A stretch of 64,000 bases of DNA. Source: Picocystis sp. L7. Its lineage: Eukaryota > Chlorophyta > Picocystophyceae > Picocystales > Picocystaceae. Position 1 is the first letter of the stretch. Every line of letters starts with the position of its first letter. The notes under the pieces are model-generated. The model did no database searches. It was given only the letters and a program-made list of their open reading frames with translations, and was not told where the DNA came from. A program made the translations under genes and the position numbers. Below are positions 36,684 through 45,332 of this stretch, piece by piece. The stretch covers positions 744,001-808,000 of the forward strand of contig QXJR01000027.1 of the NCBI GenBank assembly GCA_020975725.1, given 5' to 3'.

Positions 36684-37751
36684 CTAAGCATTGCTGGCCA
36701 TGATGATTACCAATAAAATTGCTAGAATTCCAATGCAAATGTAAGGCAAGTAGATTTCTAGCTTGCTTTTTTCTGTAGGCTCATCTGGGGCACGGCCCAG
36801 CCAGTCTAACCTGTGCCATGTCAGTGCTGTCACAATCCAAGCAAGTACCATATCCACTGTGTAATGTGTTTTGTCCAATACTTCCATACACATGACATGT
36901 ACGAAGGCTGTCCAAACAAGAAAGGAAGCCCTCCCTCCATAATACGTGTGGAACATGTAGACCGCAACGGTGTAGATTCCACCATGACCTGAAAATATCA
37001 GGTCATTGCAACCCCCGTTTCCCCTCATTCTAGAGAAGCCAACCCGCACAAAGTCTAACCAGTTGTCTGGCACTGGTGGAAACTTACGGTAGTAACAATG
37101 AAACCTTGGGTTAGGTAAGATTGTGGAGATGAAGCTTGCAGTACGAATTGCGCGCGAGAGTGCCACGGTGGCTGCAACCTGGGCTGCCATTGCAAATCCA
37201 GACAATCGTTTCTTTGTAAGTTTCTTATCTGGGAATACAACGCCTGCTGCAACCACGACCACTGTAAGCATAAAGTGATGTATACTCCACCCCTTGAATT
37301 CACGCAAGAAGAAATTTGCAGCTGGACTCGCTTTGCACAGCCAGACAAGCAGCTCCTCGCCAAGGTCTTGGAGCGGTGCGTAGTTGTATTTGTTTTTGTC
37401 TAGTGCAGACACGACCCAACACAAAAAGTTTTCGACCAGCAACTCTAAAAGAAGCACAATGAAGCAAAGGATGAACCTCCGAAACGGTCTCACTTCTCTC
37501 CTCCAGTGTTTGTACCTCCAAAACAGAACACCGAGGTAGGCTGTGCCGGCCATGGTTAGCAACCACGCGGTTTGTCGGAAGACTTCATTTCCCACCGTCG
37601 AGTGCAGGATCGGCGCCAGGAAGATGAAAGCGAGCGCGAGGGCAACTCCACGACCCCCTTCTTCATCTCTCGCCTTCTCGTCTTTCTCTCGGACCTCCAC
37701 TGAGTCCGTTTTCGCGTTATCCGACTCGTGCTTTCCACTTCGACGTCGCAT
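36684..37751 (-). CDS. PAP2-C / sphingomyelin-synthase-like membrane protein
   Basis: The 355-residue protein has about seven predicted membrane helices after a charged cytosolic N-terminus (MRRRSGKHESDNAKTDSVEV). Two active-site blocks of the PAP2-C superfamily are present: CNDLIFSGHGGIYTVAVYMF with the catalytic His, and DKTHYTVDMVLAW with the second His and Asp. The stretch TASFISTILPNPRFHCYY is also typical of this group. Relatives include sphingomyelin and inositol-phosphorylceramide synthases and lipid phosphatases, acting in Golgi or ER membranes. A phosphoceramide head-group transferase is therefore likely but a phosphatase is not excluded. The ATG at 37751 begins the frame. Confidence 0.78.
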   Translation of the reverse strand: MRRRSGKHESDNAKTDSVEVREKDEKARDEEGGRGVALALAFIFLAPILHSTVGNEVFRQTAWLLTMAGTAYLGVLFWRYKHWRREVRPFRRFILCFIVLLLELLVENFLCWVVSALDKNKYNYAPLQDLGEELLVWLCKASPAANFFLREFKGWSIHHFMLTVVVVAAGVVFPDKKLTKKRLSGFAMAAQVAATVALSRAIRTASFISTILPNPRFHCYYRKFPPVPDNWLDFVRVGFSRMRGNGGCNDLIFSGHGGIYTVAVYMFHTYYGGRASFLVWTAFVHVMCMEVLDKTHYTVDMVLAWIVTALTWHRLDWLGRAPDEPTEKSKLEIYLPYICIGILAILLVIIMASNA

Positions 37752-38585
37752 GGCGCGGTTTCAAGGCGACCTAATCGTGGCCGACCGGCGAGGATTCTCT
37801 GTTCGAGTTACAATGGACGGGAAGACGTGTCTCAGCAGACATGAAAGCGAGTGATTCAAGACTGCGCTCGAGATGAGTGATTTAGGACGGTGTTGGTGGT
37901 CCCATGGGTCCACATAAGATCACTGGAGGCACGTTGAGGTGTGTTTGGAGCGGACAGCTCCTTTCTCGGTCAACGGTGACGTTGGAATGGCACAGGAATC
38001 ACCATGGATGCCAGTCCCACACCAACACCGTTCCCTTCGTGCACCCCTTGACTCCATTTCGTGTTCGGATGGATCGCTCGTGGACATGTGCATGTACATG
38101 GATGGGACAGGCATTGCACATGTAGCACCTTCTCCGGGTGCACTGATGGTGGAACGTGGACTTCACACATGGAGGACGGGGAACGGTCCTGGATTGCGTT
38201 CTTCTGGAAGAAACCATCCGGGGCGACAGCTGGATGAGTGATCGAATCCCGTGACTGGCCACCTGGGCTCACACTCCTGCCACCTTTCAAACGGGCGTGT
38301 CAACCCGTCCCCCAAGCGGTTCGGACCCCAGGATCTTCCCTGGTTTTTGGGGTCGACCCCAGTACGTCACAGAAAGTACCACCACGTCCAATGACGGCCT
38401 CCCATTGGTCCAAGGGGAGGAGGCACTGATCGACTGGGGCCAAATCCGAGGGGGTACACGTGACGATTACGAAGATACGTGACTGGGTTCGGACGAACGA
38501 GCCGCCGAAGCTTGTTCGTACCGAAAGCGACGCTCTCGTGCCACCGAGAAAGGTCCGCGAAGCTTGCCACAGGAAGTGAAAAAAG
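37752..38585. other. 834-bp intergenic region, no gene seen
   Basis: Between divergent membrane-protein genes the sequence is rich in ATGG/CATG words and short broken frames. None resembles a family I know. Confidence 0.4.
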
Positions 38586-39062
38586 ATGGTGGAAACAGGA
38601 ATCGAGAGGACCGCTTCGAAGGAGCAGGATGTCAAAATGACGTACTTCATACTCTTGGGACTGCGAATCGGGCAAATGGTCTTCGCGCTCATCGCGTTCG
38701 CGGTCATGGCCAGCATCGACAAATTTGGTGATACTAGTGACTGGGCTTTCTTAGTCGCCGTAGGAGTCATCTTGTTCGCGCTCAACATCGGATGGGTCGT
38801 GTACATGGTGCTCTTGATGTTCGCGAAGATCGGCCAAGCACTTGAAGGCTACTTCACCCTGGCCGGCTTTTTCTATGACATTGTCATGGCTCTCCTTTCG
38901 TTCGGCAGTGCGTGCGCTGCTGCTCCACCCACAGCACTAAGTGGCGAAGACACTTACTCGAAAGTAGCGGCGAGTGCAGCGATGATGTTCTTTGCCTCTT
39001 TCCTGTTGATGTGCAGCTTGGGCCTTGTCTTTTACAAAGAGTACTCCAGGAAGAGGCTCTAA
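38586..39062 (+). CDS. Four-helix membrane protein, CASP-like/MARVEL-like
   Basis: The 158-residue protein has four hydrophobic helices at about residues 20-42, 53-80, 90-112 and 127-150. Between the third and fourth is a small loop with AAPPTALSGEDTYSK. The arrangement, with an Arg-containing first helix (LGLRIGQMVFALIAFAVMA) and a helix 3 of the type FYDIVMALLSFGSACAAA, resembles CASP-like and MARVEL proteins, which form membrane scaffolds or take part in vesicle junctions. Similarity is structural rather than strong in sequence. ATG 38586 follows a short leader, and the end is YKEYSRKRL with a basic tail typical of a cytosolic C-terminus. Confidence 0.65.
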   Translation: MVETGIERTASKEQDVKMTYFILLGLRIGQMVFALIAFAVMASIDKFGDTSDWAFLVAVGVILFALNIGWVVYMVLLMFAKIGQALEGYFTLAGFFYDIVMALLSFGSACAAAPPTALSGEDTYSKVAASAAMMFFASFLLMCSLGLVFYKEYSRKRL

Positions 39063-39399
39063 TTCACGCCAGGAAGCAGAATTGCAATGGCCTGAATGCC
39101 TTTTCAAACGTGGAGTGACGAGAACTTCCTTCTCTTGATTCAGCTGCGTCACTGTTCGCCTGCGATTCCTTTGTAACACCGCGCAAAAACCTTCTCGCTG
39201 CCATGCTTCCCAGTATCTAGGCCTGGTTTCATGTCCTGGTACGATCGGGACCTTTCGTCCGACCTTTGGCTGATCCGGTCTGCCTCCTCTTTCGAACCCG
39301 ACTCCTCTTCGTTCTATCGGGAGTTTCGAAAGGAAAGGTTTCGGGTCTATCCCTGCCACGTGGAAGGGCGGTGTGTGGCCATTCGACGCACGCGCTCCG
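39063..39399. promoter_or_regulatory. Promoter region of the DUF1997 gene
   Basis: This 337-bp gap holds TTTCGAACCCG (39290-39300) and TTTCGAAAGGAAA (from 39324) within 110 bp of the ATG at 39400, the same box family as in other promoters here. Confidence 0.45.
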
Positions 39400-40074
39400 A
39401 TGCGTCGCACGTGCGCGCCACGCACTCTTCGCGCCTCGCAAACGACCACCCGATGTGCCTGCCGCTTCAACTCGAATAGGAAGGTGTCGGTGCCGCTACG
39501 ACGGGTGGACGAGGAGTTCTCGGCGCGCGCCTACCTGCGCGACAGCGAACGTGTGGTCCACATCACGTTTCCGGACGAACGGAGGAAACGAAGGGTGGGA
39601 GATGGAAAATGGCACGTGCGATTGCTTCCCATGCAGCTGCTGTGGGTGGAATTCTGCGCTGTCTGTGTCATCCATGCCTGGTACGACGACGAACAAGGTG
39701 GACTGAGACTGGCGGTCAGCGACCTCGACCTAGAAGGTGTGCCGAAAGAGTTTGGAGTCGCCGAAACGCTGCATCTCGAAGTCGATGGGCAACTCGTGGC
39801 ACGATCTACTTCCCCTAGAACTGGCGTACTGGATGGAAAAATACACATGCAGTTGACCGCTCCACACCTACCGGCAGCTTTGGAATTCGCACCTGGATTC
39901 CAAGATGTCGTACAGGGCATCCTGGACAGTGTGCTGGAGAGGTTGGAGAGGTCGATTGTGCGGGAAATCGGGAGGGATTACGGACGTTGGGTATTGGAAA
40001 GACGTTCCCAGTCCACCGATTCGATCGATCAAGGACAACAGGTCACCCTGCTGTCTGGAGGCGACGGGGGTTGA
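39400..40074 (+). CDS. DUF1997 protein, plastid-type
   Basis: The 224-residue protein starts with a transit-like leader (MRRTCAPRTLRASQTTTRCA). The DUF1997 core follows: EFSARAYLRDSERVVHITFP, WHVRLLPMQLLWVEFCAVCV, and LAVSDLDLEGV with a beta-rich second half and the helical end VQGILDSVLERLERSIVREI. The family occurs in cyanobacteria and photosynthetic eukaryotes and is uncharacterised. Its fold resembles lipid-binding START-like barrels (inference). The first ATG of the frame (39400) is chosen. It is convergent with the SURF2-like gene. Confidence 0.75.
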   Translation: MRRTCAPRTLRASQTTTRCACRFNSNRKVSVPLRRVDEEFSARAYLRDSERVVHITFPDERRKRRVGDGKWHVRLLPMQLLWVEFCAVCVIHAWYDDEQGGLRLAVSDLDLEGVPKEFGVAETLHLEVDGQLVARSTSPRTGVLDGKIHMQLTAPHLPAALEFAPGFQDVVQGILDSVLERLERSIVREIGRDYGRWVLERRSQSTDSIDQGQQVTLLSGGDGG

Positions 40075-40465
40075 GGTCTTGTTGGAGGCATTCAAGTACC
40101 CTACAACTGTTGAATAGAGTGCATGAACAATGCAAAGGGGCAAGATTCAAGCGCAGGGCATTTGTGTAGGCAATAGAGATCTCGAGCATACCGAATGGTG
40201 CATTCACAATGAATTGAGGGACGAGGAGGAGAACCTCATTGCCTTTGGGAGAGGAATGACTCTGCGAGGGCAATGGCTGCTGCGTGTGCAGGTTACAGCT
40301 GAAGGCCAGGGCTTTGATGTTGAGTCAAGTAAAGCTGCCCATGGCGCATGCAAACCACGTTCATGGAAAATTGTGTGGTGCCATTGATGAAAACAATGTA
40401 GGAGGTTCAACCCATGCCATCACGACTGGAACGGCTTTGTGTGGACCCGTGCTTTTCACAGACCC
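40075..40465. other. Convergent 3' intergenic region
   Basis: These 391 bp lie between the DUF1997 stop and the SURF2-like stop. Nothing beyond untranslated sequence is seen. Confidence 0.4.
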
Positions 40466-41105
40466 TTACTTTGCCTTCTTGGCACTAATGTTACTCTGCT
40501 CTCCTTGTTTCCGTTTATTTTGTCCTGTAGACTCACTCTTCGCATTCAGCTCCTCAACCTCTGCCATCGTGTTTCCATCCTCGTCGGGCCTGTCGCTTCC
40601 CATGTCAGCGTCCTCGTTCTCGTCCTCGGTGATATCTGGCTCTTGATAGATTACACCTCCTCCACCCTCCACAGCCTCTTTTGCTGCTAGGTACCGTTTT
40701 CCTGCTGTGTGCTTGCTCACGTTGCTCACGGTTTTGGCAAATACTCTGTTTGTGAGTGTGCAGAAGAACATGTCCGGAATGTTCTTGGAGTTATGGATGT
40801 ATTCATTGTGTTTCGAGGCCAACATCTCTGCTTCAGCCTTGTCCTTGGCCTTCCTGAATTGCTTTCCACTGCAACAAACACAAGGTGCGAGGGGTTAGAA
40901 TCGTTACTTTCTGAGTTTAACACGATTGTGGAGGACCTGCCTTCCAGATCGAATGCTTAGTTATACCCTGGACTCACTTGACATAAGCCGACACGGCGTC
41001 GCTCCGTGCCGGAATCGAGTGGCCGGTCAGACGACAAACCACTCGATCTTCGTTTGACGCCTCGAGAAAATCCTTGTGCTTGTCTAGAATCCGTTGGAGG
41101 GCCAT
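40466..41105 (-). CDS. SURF2: Surfeit locus protein 2 (SURF2) homologue, two exons
   Basis: Exon 1 is 40978-41105 and exon 2 is 40466-40868, giving 176 residues. Exon 1 encodes MALQRILDKHKDFLEASNED then RVVCRLTGHSIPARSDAVSAYV, the first conserved SURF2 block. Splicing makes AYVNGKQFRKAKDK, matching the family, and exon 2 carries the second block FFCTLTNRVFAKTVSNVSKH followed by TAGKRY. The tail is acidic then Lys-rich (KKAK), as in other members. SURF2 is a small nuclear/nucleolar protein, linked in animals to ribosomal 5S particle regulation; its algal role is unknown. The unspliced exon 2 frame alone would hide the N-terminal domain. Confidence 0.82.
40869..40977 (-). other. Intron of SURF2-like gene (109 bp, GT-AG, phase 2)
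   Basis: On the minus strand the donor is GTGAGT and the acceptor TTGCAG. A CTAAC branch-like motif (40894-40898) lies 25 nt from the acceptor. Confidence 0.82.
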
Positions 41106-41843
41106 GCTGGGGAAGAATGCGCCCGTGCGTGTCGAAGACACTGCCTTGTTCCCCGCCGCCGTTAGCTACAGGCGGTCCGCATAAAAGTATCGATGTGTAA
41201 GCCCGAATATCGATGACATGTCAGGTTTGGTATCGATAGAAGATGGGTTGGGGAGCAAGTCTATTGGCCTTGTCAGTGTCGAGAGATAAGTTGAAACAGG
41301 CCGGAGATGATTGTTCCTCGCGCAGAAGAATCCGGGACACACATCCGAAGGGCAAATCCCTCCATGAAAACGAATTTGAGGTTCTTGAAGCAAAAATTCA
41401 CTGAAGCATGCACTGTCGCTAAACTGCTGTGCACTTCCATACAAGCACAGCCAGCATATCGCATGGCAGTATCCAACACGTGCACAATCAGACAACAGGG
41501 AAACACCGATTGGACAAGATCTACTTGGGACACGTATTGTGGTATGAAAGATGCATCCGCTTTCCATAAAGAAACGGCTACTCTCACCGCTCAATGGCAC
41601 CAGGGCAATGCCTCCTAAAGATTGAACTGGGTTTCGTGAAAGCAAGCTGGCATCACTCAAAATGGACCGTGGTTGTTTCCGACCCCACACTCGGGGAATA
41701 CAATCACCGAATAGTCCATGTTGGGCTGGACCGTTTCTGACCAAGATGGACACCCTCGAGAAAGCCTCTCCGTGGTTTGTGACCACAAGCTTCTTTTCTT
41801 TGCCCTTAAGGACTGCACCGTCACCAACAAAACGGGAAAGTAT
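41106..41843. other. 738-bp intergenic region between SURF2-like and cobT genes
   Basis: Both strands have frames of 100-200 codons (minus 41166-41786, plus 41307-41618) but neither matches a known family or has gene-like composition. Confidence 0.35.
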
Positions 41844-43181
41844 TTAGTGCTCTGCACTAGAAGTATCATCTTCCTCGTTTGGCAAAGAGAGCGCTTCTGC
41901 AAGTGTGATCATGTCCGAAACCACGTTTGCCGCGGCAGCCATAATCGGAATACAAAGGGCTGCAGCGGAACCTTCCCCTAACCTCATATCCATGTCCAAT
42001 GGTGGCTTAGGAATCCCTACTTTCATCAACTCTGCCATTGCAACAGCATGTCCAGGCTCAGGAGATCTGGTGGTAAGGAACAAGCAGTCCGCAGATCTGG
42101 GGTCGAGACGGACCGCCACCAGTGCAGCTACGGTGGCGATAAACCCATCGACCAACACTGCAATGCAGTCCTCGCGGGCCTGCAGAACGGCTCCGACTAT
42201 GGCCGCGATTTCTAGCCCGCCCAGCGCTTGCAGAACGTCCATAGGGGACTCCGATGCCTTTTTTACGATGCTTTGATGTCGACAGAGCGCTGCCTCGACA
42301 ACTTTCACTTTCTTCTCAAGCCCTGCTTCGTCCAATCCAGATCCACGTCCGCATACTTGTATGGGACGCCTTCTCGTCATGGCAGCTAGCAATGCTGAGC
42401 TACTTGTCGTGTTTCCGATGCCTACTTCTCCCAGCACCACAGCGTGAATTTCGTCCTCCGCGAACGCAGCGATGGCGCTTCGTCCGACATCCAGCGCTTT
42501 GGCACATTGCTCTGCGTCCATCGCATGCTCCCGAACGAGGTTTTTCGTCCCACTTGCCACCCTTGTATTCTTATCACAACCTTTTGCGGGCTTGAGCATT
42601 CCAACGTCCACCACGCGAAAGTGTCGCACTCGGCCGACGGTGGCGCACATCACCGCTCCCGCTGCACCTCCGGAGGCCAGCGCCGTCGCGACTTTCTGGG
42701 TGACGCTGGAGGGGTACGGCGTGCATGGTTCCGTCTTTACCAGGCCATGATCGGCGCAGAAGCACACGTAGGCGAATTGGCTGGCTTGCGGCATGGCGCG
42801 TCTTTGCAGCTTGGCCAGCCGCTTGGCCCAGGTTTCGAGCGTTCCCAGCGCACCTTTCGGCTGGGCCTTTTCTTCCAGCATCTTGGCACAGGATTCCATG
42901 GCCCTCCTGCCTTGTTCTTCTTCCTCCTCCCTCGCCATGGCACGTCTTCCTTCGTCGTCCATGCCTTCCAACCACCTCTTCGTCCACACCACCTCCAGCT
43001 GGGGTCGGTCGAGTGGGACCTCCCCTCCAACCTGGCACCTCCCCTCCAGACCCGTGACCGTGTGGACGGGTGTGGACCACAACGGTGTGCACGGATGTGG
43101 AGGGGCGGCCAACCGACGATGGCGATGGCAGCGCGTCGGAGTTGGAGGACGGCTGGCGGACGGAATCGGGCGCCTCCACAT
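41844..43181 (-). CDS. cobT: CobT: nicotinate-nucleotide--dimethylbenzimidazole phosphoribosyltransferase
   Basis: CobT makes alpha-ribazole phosphate from 5,6-dimethylbenzimidazole and nicotinate mononucleotide (EC 2.4.2.21), activating the lower ligand of vitamin B12. The 445-residue protein is a bacterial-length enzyme (about 350) with an extra 90-residue N-terminal leader rich in Arg/Pro/His, possibly for organelle import. Landmarks are FCADHGLVKTEPCTPYPSSV, GEVGIGNTTSSSALLAAMT, LVDGFIATVAALVAVRLDP and MRLGEGSAAALCIPIMAAA, the last with the catalytic glutamate (Glu403). It is head to head with cobS, whose product uses the CobT product after dephosphorylation. Flanking genes are plainly eukaryotic, so contamination is unlikely. 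Probable role: cobamide salvage or remodelling. Confidence 0.93.
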   Translation of the reverse strand: MWRRPIPSASRPPTPTRCHRHRRLAAPPHPCTPLWSTPVHTVTGLEGRCQVGGEVPLDRPQLEVVWTKRWLEGMDDEGRRAMAREEEEEQGRRAMESCAKMLEEKAQPKGALGTLETWAKRLAKLQRRAMPQASQFAYVCFCADHGLVKTEPCTPYPSSVTQKVATALASGGAAGAVMCATVGRVRHFRVVDVGMLKPAKGCDKNTRVASGTKNLVREHAMDAEQCAKALDVGRSAIAAFAEDEIHAVVLGEVGIGNTTSSSALLAAMTRRRPIQVCGRGSGLDEAGLEKKVKVVEAALCRHQSIVKKASESPMDVLQALGGLEIAAIVGAVLQAREDCIAVLVDGFIATVAALVAVRLDPRSADCLFLTTRSPEPGHAVAMAELMKVGIPKPPLDMDMRLGEGSAAALCIPIMAAAANVVSDMITLAEALSLPNEEDDTSSAEH

Positions 43182-43264
43182 CGAATTGCGGTCCAGGAGA
43201 GACGTGAACGGCGAGGAAAGAGTCCTGGGTGGAAATCTCGAGGCGCGGCAGGGACAGAAGGACG
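43182..43264. promoter_or_regulatory. 83-bp bidirectional promoter of cobT and cobS
   Basis: Only 83 bp separate the two divergent ATGs, so the genes must share regulatory DNA or use overlapping 5' leaders. No TTCGAA box is present here. Confidence 0.6.
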
Positions 43265-44242
43265 ATGACGGTGGCGTCGACGGACGTCGAAGAAGACGTG
43301 CCCAAGTTCACGGAGCTGCGCGTCTGGTTCACTGCCGTCGGATTCCTCACGAGGCTGCCATGCCCCACCTGGTGTGACCACCACGCCGTCGCGATCATGG
43401 TGGGTGCGGCCTGGTACCCGACTATCGGAGCCATCGTCGGAACCTGGTCCGCGGCCTGCCATGGAGCGGCGTCGGCCCTGTGGAGCGCCGGACACGTGGC
43501 GGCAGCAGTGGCGTCGGCAGCTTCAGTCTGGATGACCGGATGCTTCCACGAAGACGGATTCGGAGACAGCCTGGACGGAATCGGAGGCGGATGGACGAGG
43601 CGAGAGATCCTCACCATCATGCAAGATTCGCGTGTCGGAAGCTATGCAGCCGTGGGTTTTGCGCTCTTCTTCGCCTCCAAAATCGCACTCTTGACCGAAC
43701 TAGGTGAATCCCAATGGGCGTGGGGAGATAGCATGGGTGCAGGGCCGGCGCTGGTGGTGGCGCATGCACTCGCAAGGACAGCGCCTCCAGCACTGTTGGT
43801 GTGCCTGCCGTACGTGGACGAGACCCAAGGGAAGGACAAAGGGGAATTCTATCGATGGCTTGGGAGGTGCAGGGACATTCTCAATCTTCGTCGGGTATTT
43901 TTTGCCATAGCCACTGCCCTTTGTGTTTCATCCGCGCTCCTGGGTGTCGGACGCACGATCGTTTGTGCAGCCGCTGTGGCAGCGGTGGTGGTGGCGGCGG
44001 GCATCTACGGACAACAGATGTTGGGAGGGATCATGGGCGACTACATGGGTGCTACTACATGCATGGCAGAGATCTCCGTGTATGCAGTTCTAGCGGCCGA
44101 TGTGGAAGGTGTGTCCGCTGCCTTCTTGGATGACCCATGGAAGGCATCACTTCCTTTCCTACACCTAGCCGGGATTGTTGCCATGCTGGTCACATATTGC
44201 AATTTTTTCCTCCCTTTGTTGAATCGATCCAAGCAGTGGTAG
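43265..44242 (+). CDS. cobS: CobS: adenosylcobinamide-GDP ribazoletransferase (cobalamin synthase)
   Basis: CobS joins alpha-ribazole (or its phosphate) to adenosylcobinamide-GDP (EC 2.7.8.26), the last assembly step of the B12 nucleotide loop. The 325-residue integral membrane protein shows the family blocks FTAVGFLTRLPCP, the metal-binding signature FHEDGFGDSLDGIGGG (residues 94-109; usually LHxDGLxDxxDGxGGG), MQDSRVGSYAAVGFALFF, and a late GGIMGDYMGATTCM. About seven to eight hydrophobic helices are visible. The frame extends upstream without an ATG, so 43265 is the first possible start. It has no long targeting leader, unlike CobT. The phosphatase CobC, also needed for the pathway, is not in the window. 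Confidence 0.92.
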   Translation: MTVASTDVEEDVPKFTELRVWFTAVGFLTRLPCPTWCDHHAVAIMVGAAWYPTIGAIVGTWSAACHGAASALWSAGHVAAAVASAASVWMTGCFHEDGFGDSLDGIGGGWTRREILTIMQDSRVGSYAAVGFALFFASKIALLTELGESQWAWGDSMGAGPALVVAHALARTAPPALLVCLPYVDETQGKDKGEFYRWLGRCRDILNLRRVFFAIATALCVSSALLGVGRTIVCAAAVAAVVVAAGIYGQQMLGGIMGDYMGATTCMAEISVYAVLAADVEGVSAAFLDDPWKASLPFLHLAGIVAMLVTYCNFFLPLLNRSKQW

Positions 44243-45332
44243 CAGTCCTCATCTTCACCATGCTACTTCCCAGGGGAAGGAATCGCTAGAGCGGATGACA
44301 TTGCAGTTTGACGGTGGTTGTAATGGATGACGAGACGTGGAGCTAATCCAATGTGTTGGGGCTGGTCGGACCCCCTTGGAACGCACTCTTTTTGCTGCCA
44401 CGCGTCGTTCGACGTGGAGGGTAGCAAACGGCGAGTCCCCGAACAGCTACGCAAGGCGCTAGTTGCTGCACTAATAATAGAGTCGGCAGGTGTCGTCTCC
44501 TGCCGCTGCCATCGGGATAGCCAGTATCCTGGCGCTCAGGGCAGAGCTTGTTCTTGCGACCCCGGCATTCCGAGAAAGCATCGGATTGGGGAGCTGAACG
44601 GTTGTTTCCTTGGTTAGGGAGCGGTTGGGGATTGCGACACGTATGCAAGTCCTTCGCAAACTGGGGCAGGGAGTGGATCGAGGCCCGATCCGCTTGGGAG
44701 GGATTGGTTGTCGCGTGTTGTGGATTGCGTCGGAGAAGGATGGACGTGCCTCCTCGACTCCATCCTTTTCCCTTCCGGTCGCCTGCTTTCGAGGACGTTT
44801 CGTGCGGCCTTCCAACGCCGTCTTTGTACCCTGACCTGCTCTCTCCCACGCGTCTTTCAGGCCCATCGGATGGCATTCGATTTTCGAAAGGCACGTGGGG
44901 TCTCACCGTACCATATCCGATCCCCCCCGGGTTGTCCTTCTCCCTTCACAGATCACGTCACCCCCTACGTGTCGACCCCACGTGGCACCCTCAGGGACGC
45001 CCCTGCGCCCCGGTTTCGGGACAGGAAGGAATCTGACCCGAGAACCCTCCTTCGCCCCTGGGTGCTTCTCCACCACACGTTCTCGCCCCTCATCCGCGTG
45101 GTCGAGGCAGGGGCAGGGACGGGCAGGGAGAGGGGCTGAGGGCCAACTCAGCAATTGGGGGAACCCTGGACCAATCAAGAGGCGCCGATCGGGGCGACCC
45201 CCACGCGCGGGCAGGGCGCCCCTTTCAGACCGGAGGTGTTCCGGTTCGAAAGGGAAACGATTTCCCGATCGGATGGACCTCGAAAGGGAGACGAAAGGCG
45301 AAAGTGCACAAACACGCCGTCCCGCCGACGCC
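44243..45332. promoter_or_regulatory. 1.1-kb upstream region of the response regulator gene
   Basis: No gene is supported. From 44890 to 45000 there are clustered ACGT elements: GCACGTGG (44891-44898), ATCACGTCA (from 44952), TACGTG, and a perfect G-box CCACGTGG (44978-44985). A TTCGAA box CCGGTTCGAAAGGGA is at 45241-45255. Confidence 0.45.

Noticed and set aside
41166-41786. 206-codon minus-strand frame between SURF2-like and cobT genes
   Set aside because: No motif or composition typical of the coding genes around it, and the opposite strand also has a frame of similar quality.
41844-44242. Bacterial contamination as source of cobT/cobS
   Set aside because: Flanking genes are eukaryotic and spliced, both proteins are joined to them without a composition break visible by eye, and CobT has an added N-terminal leader.
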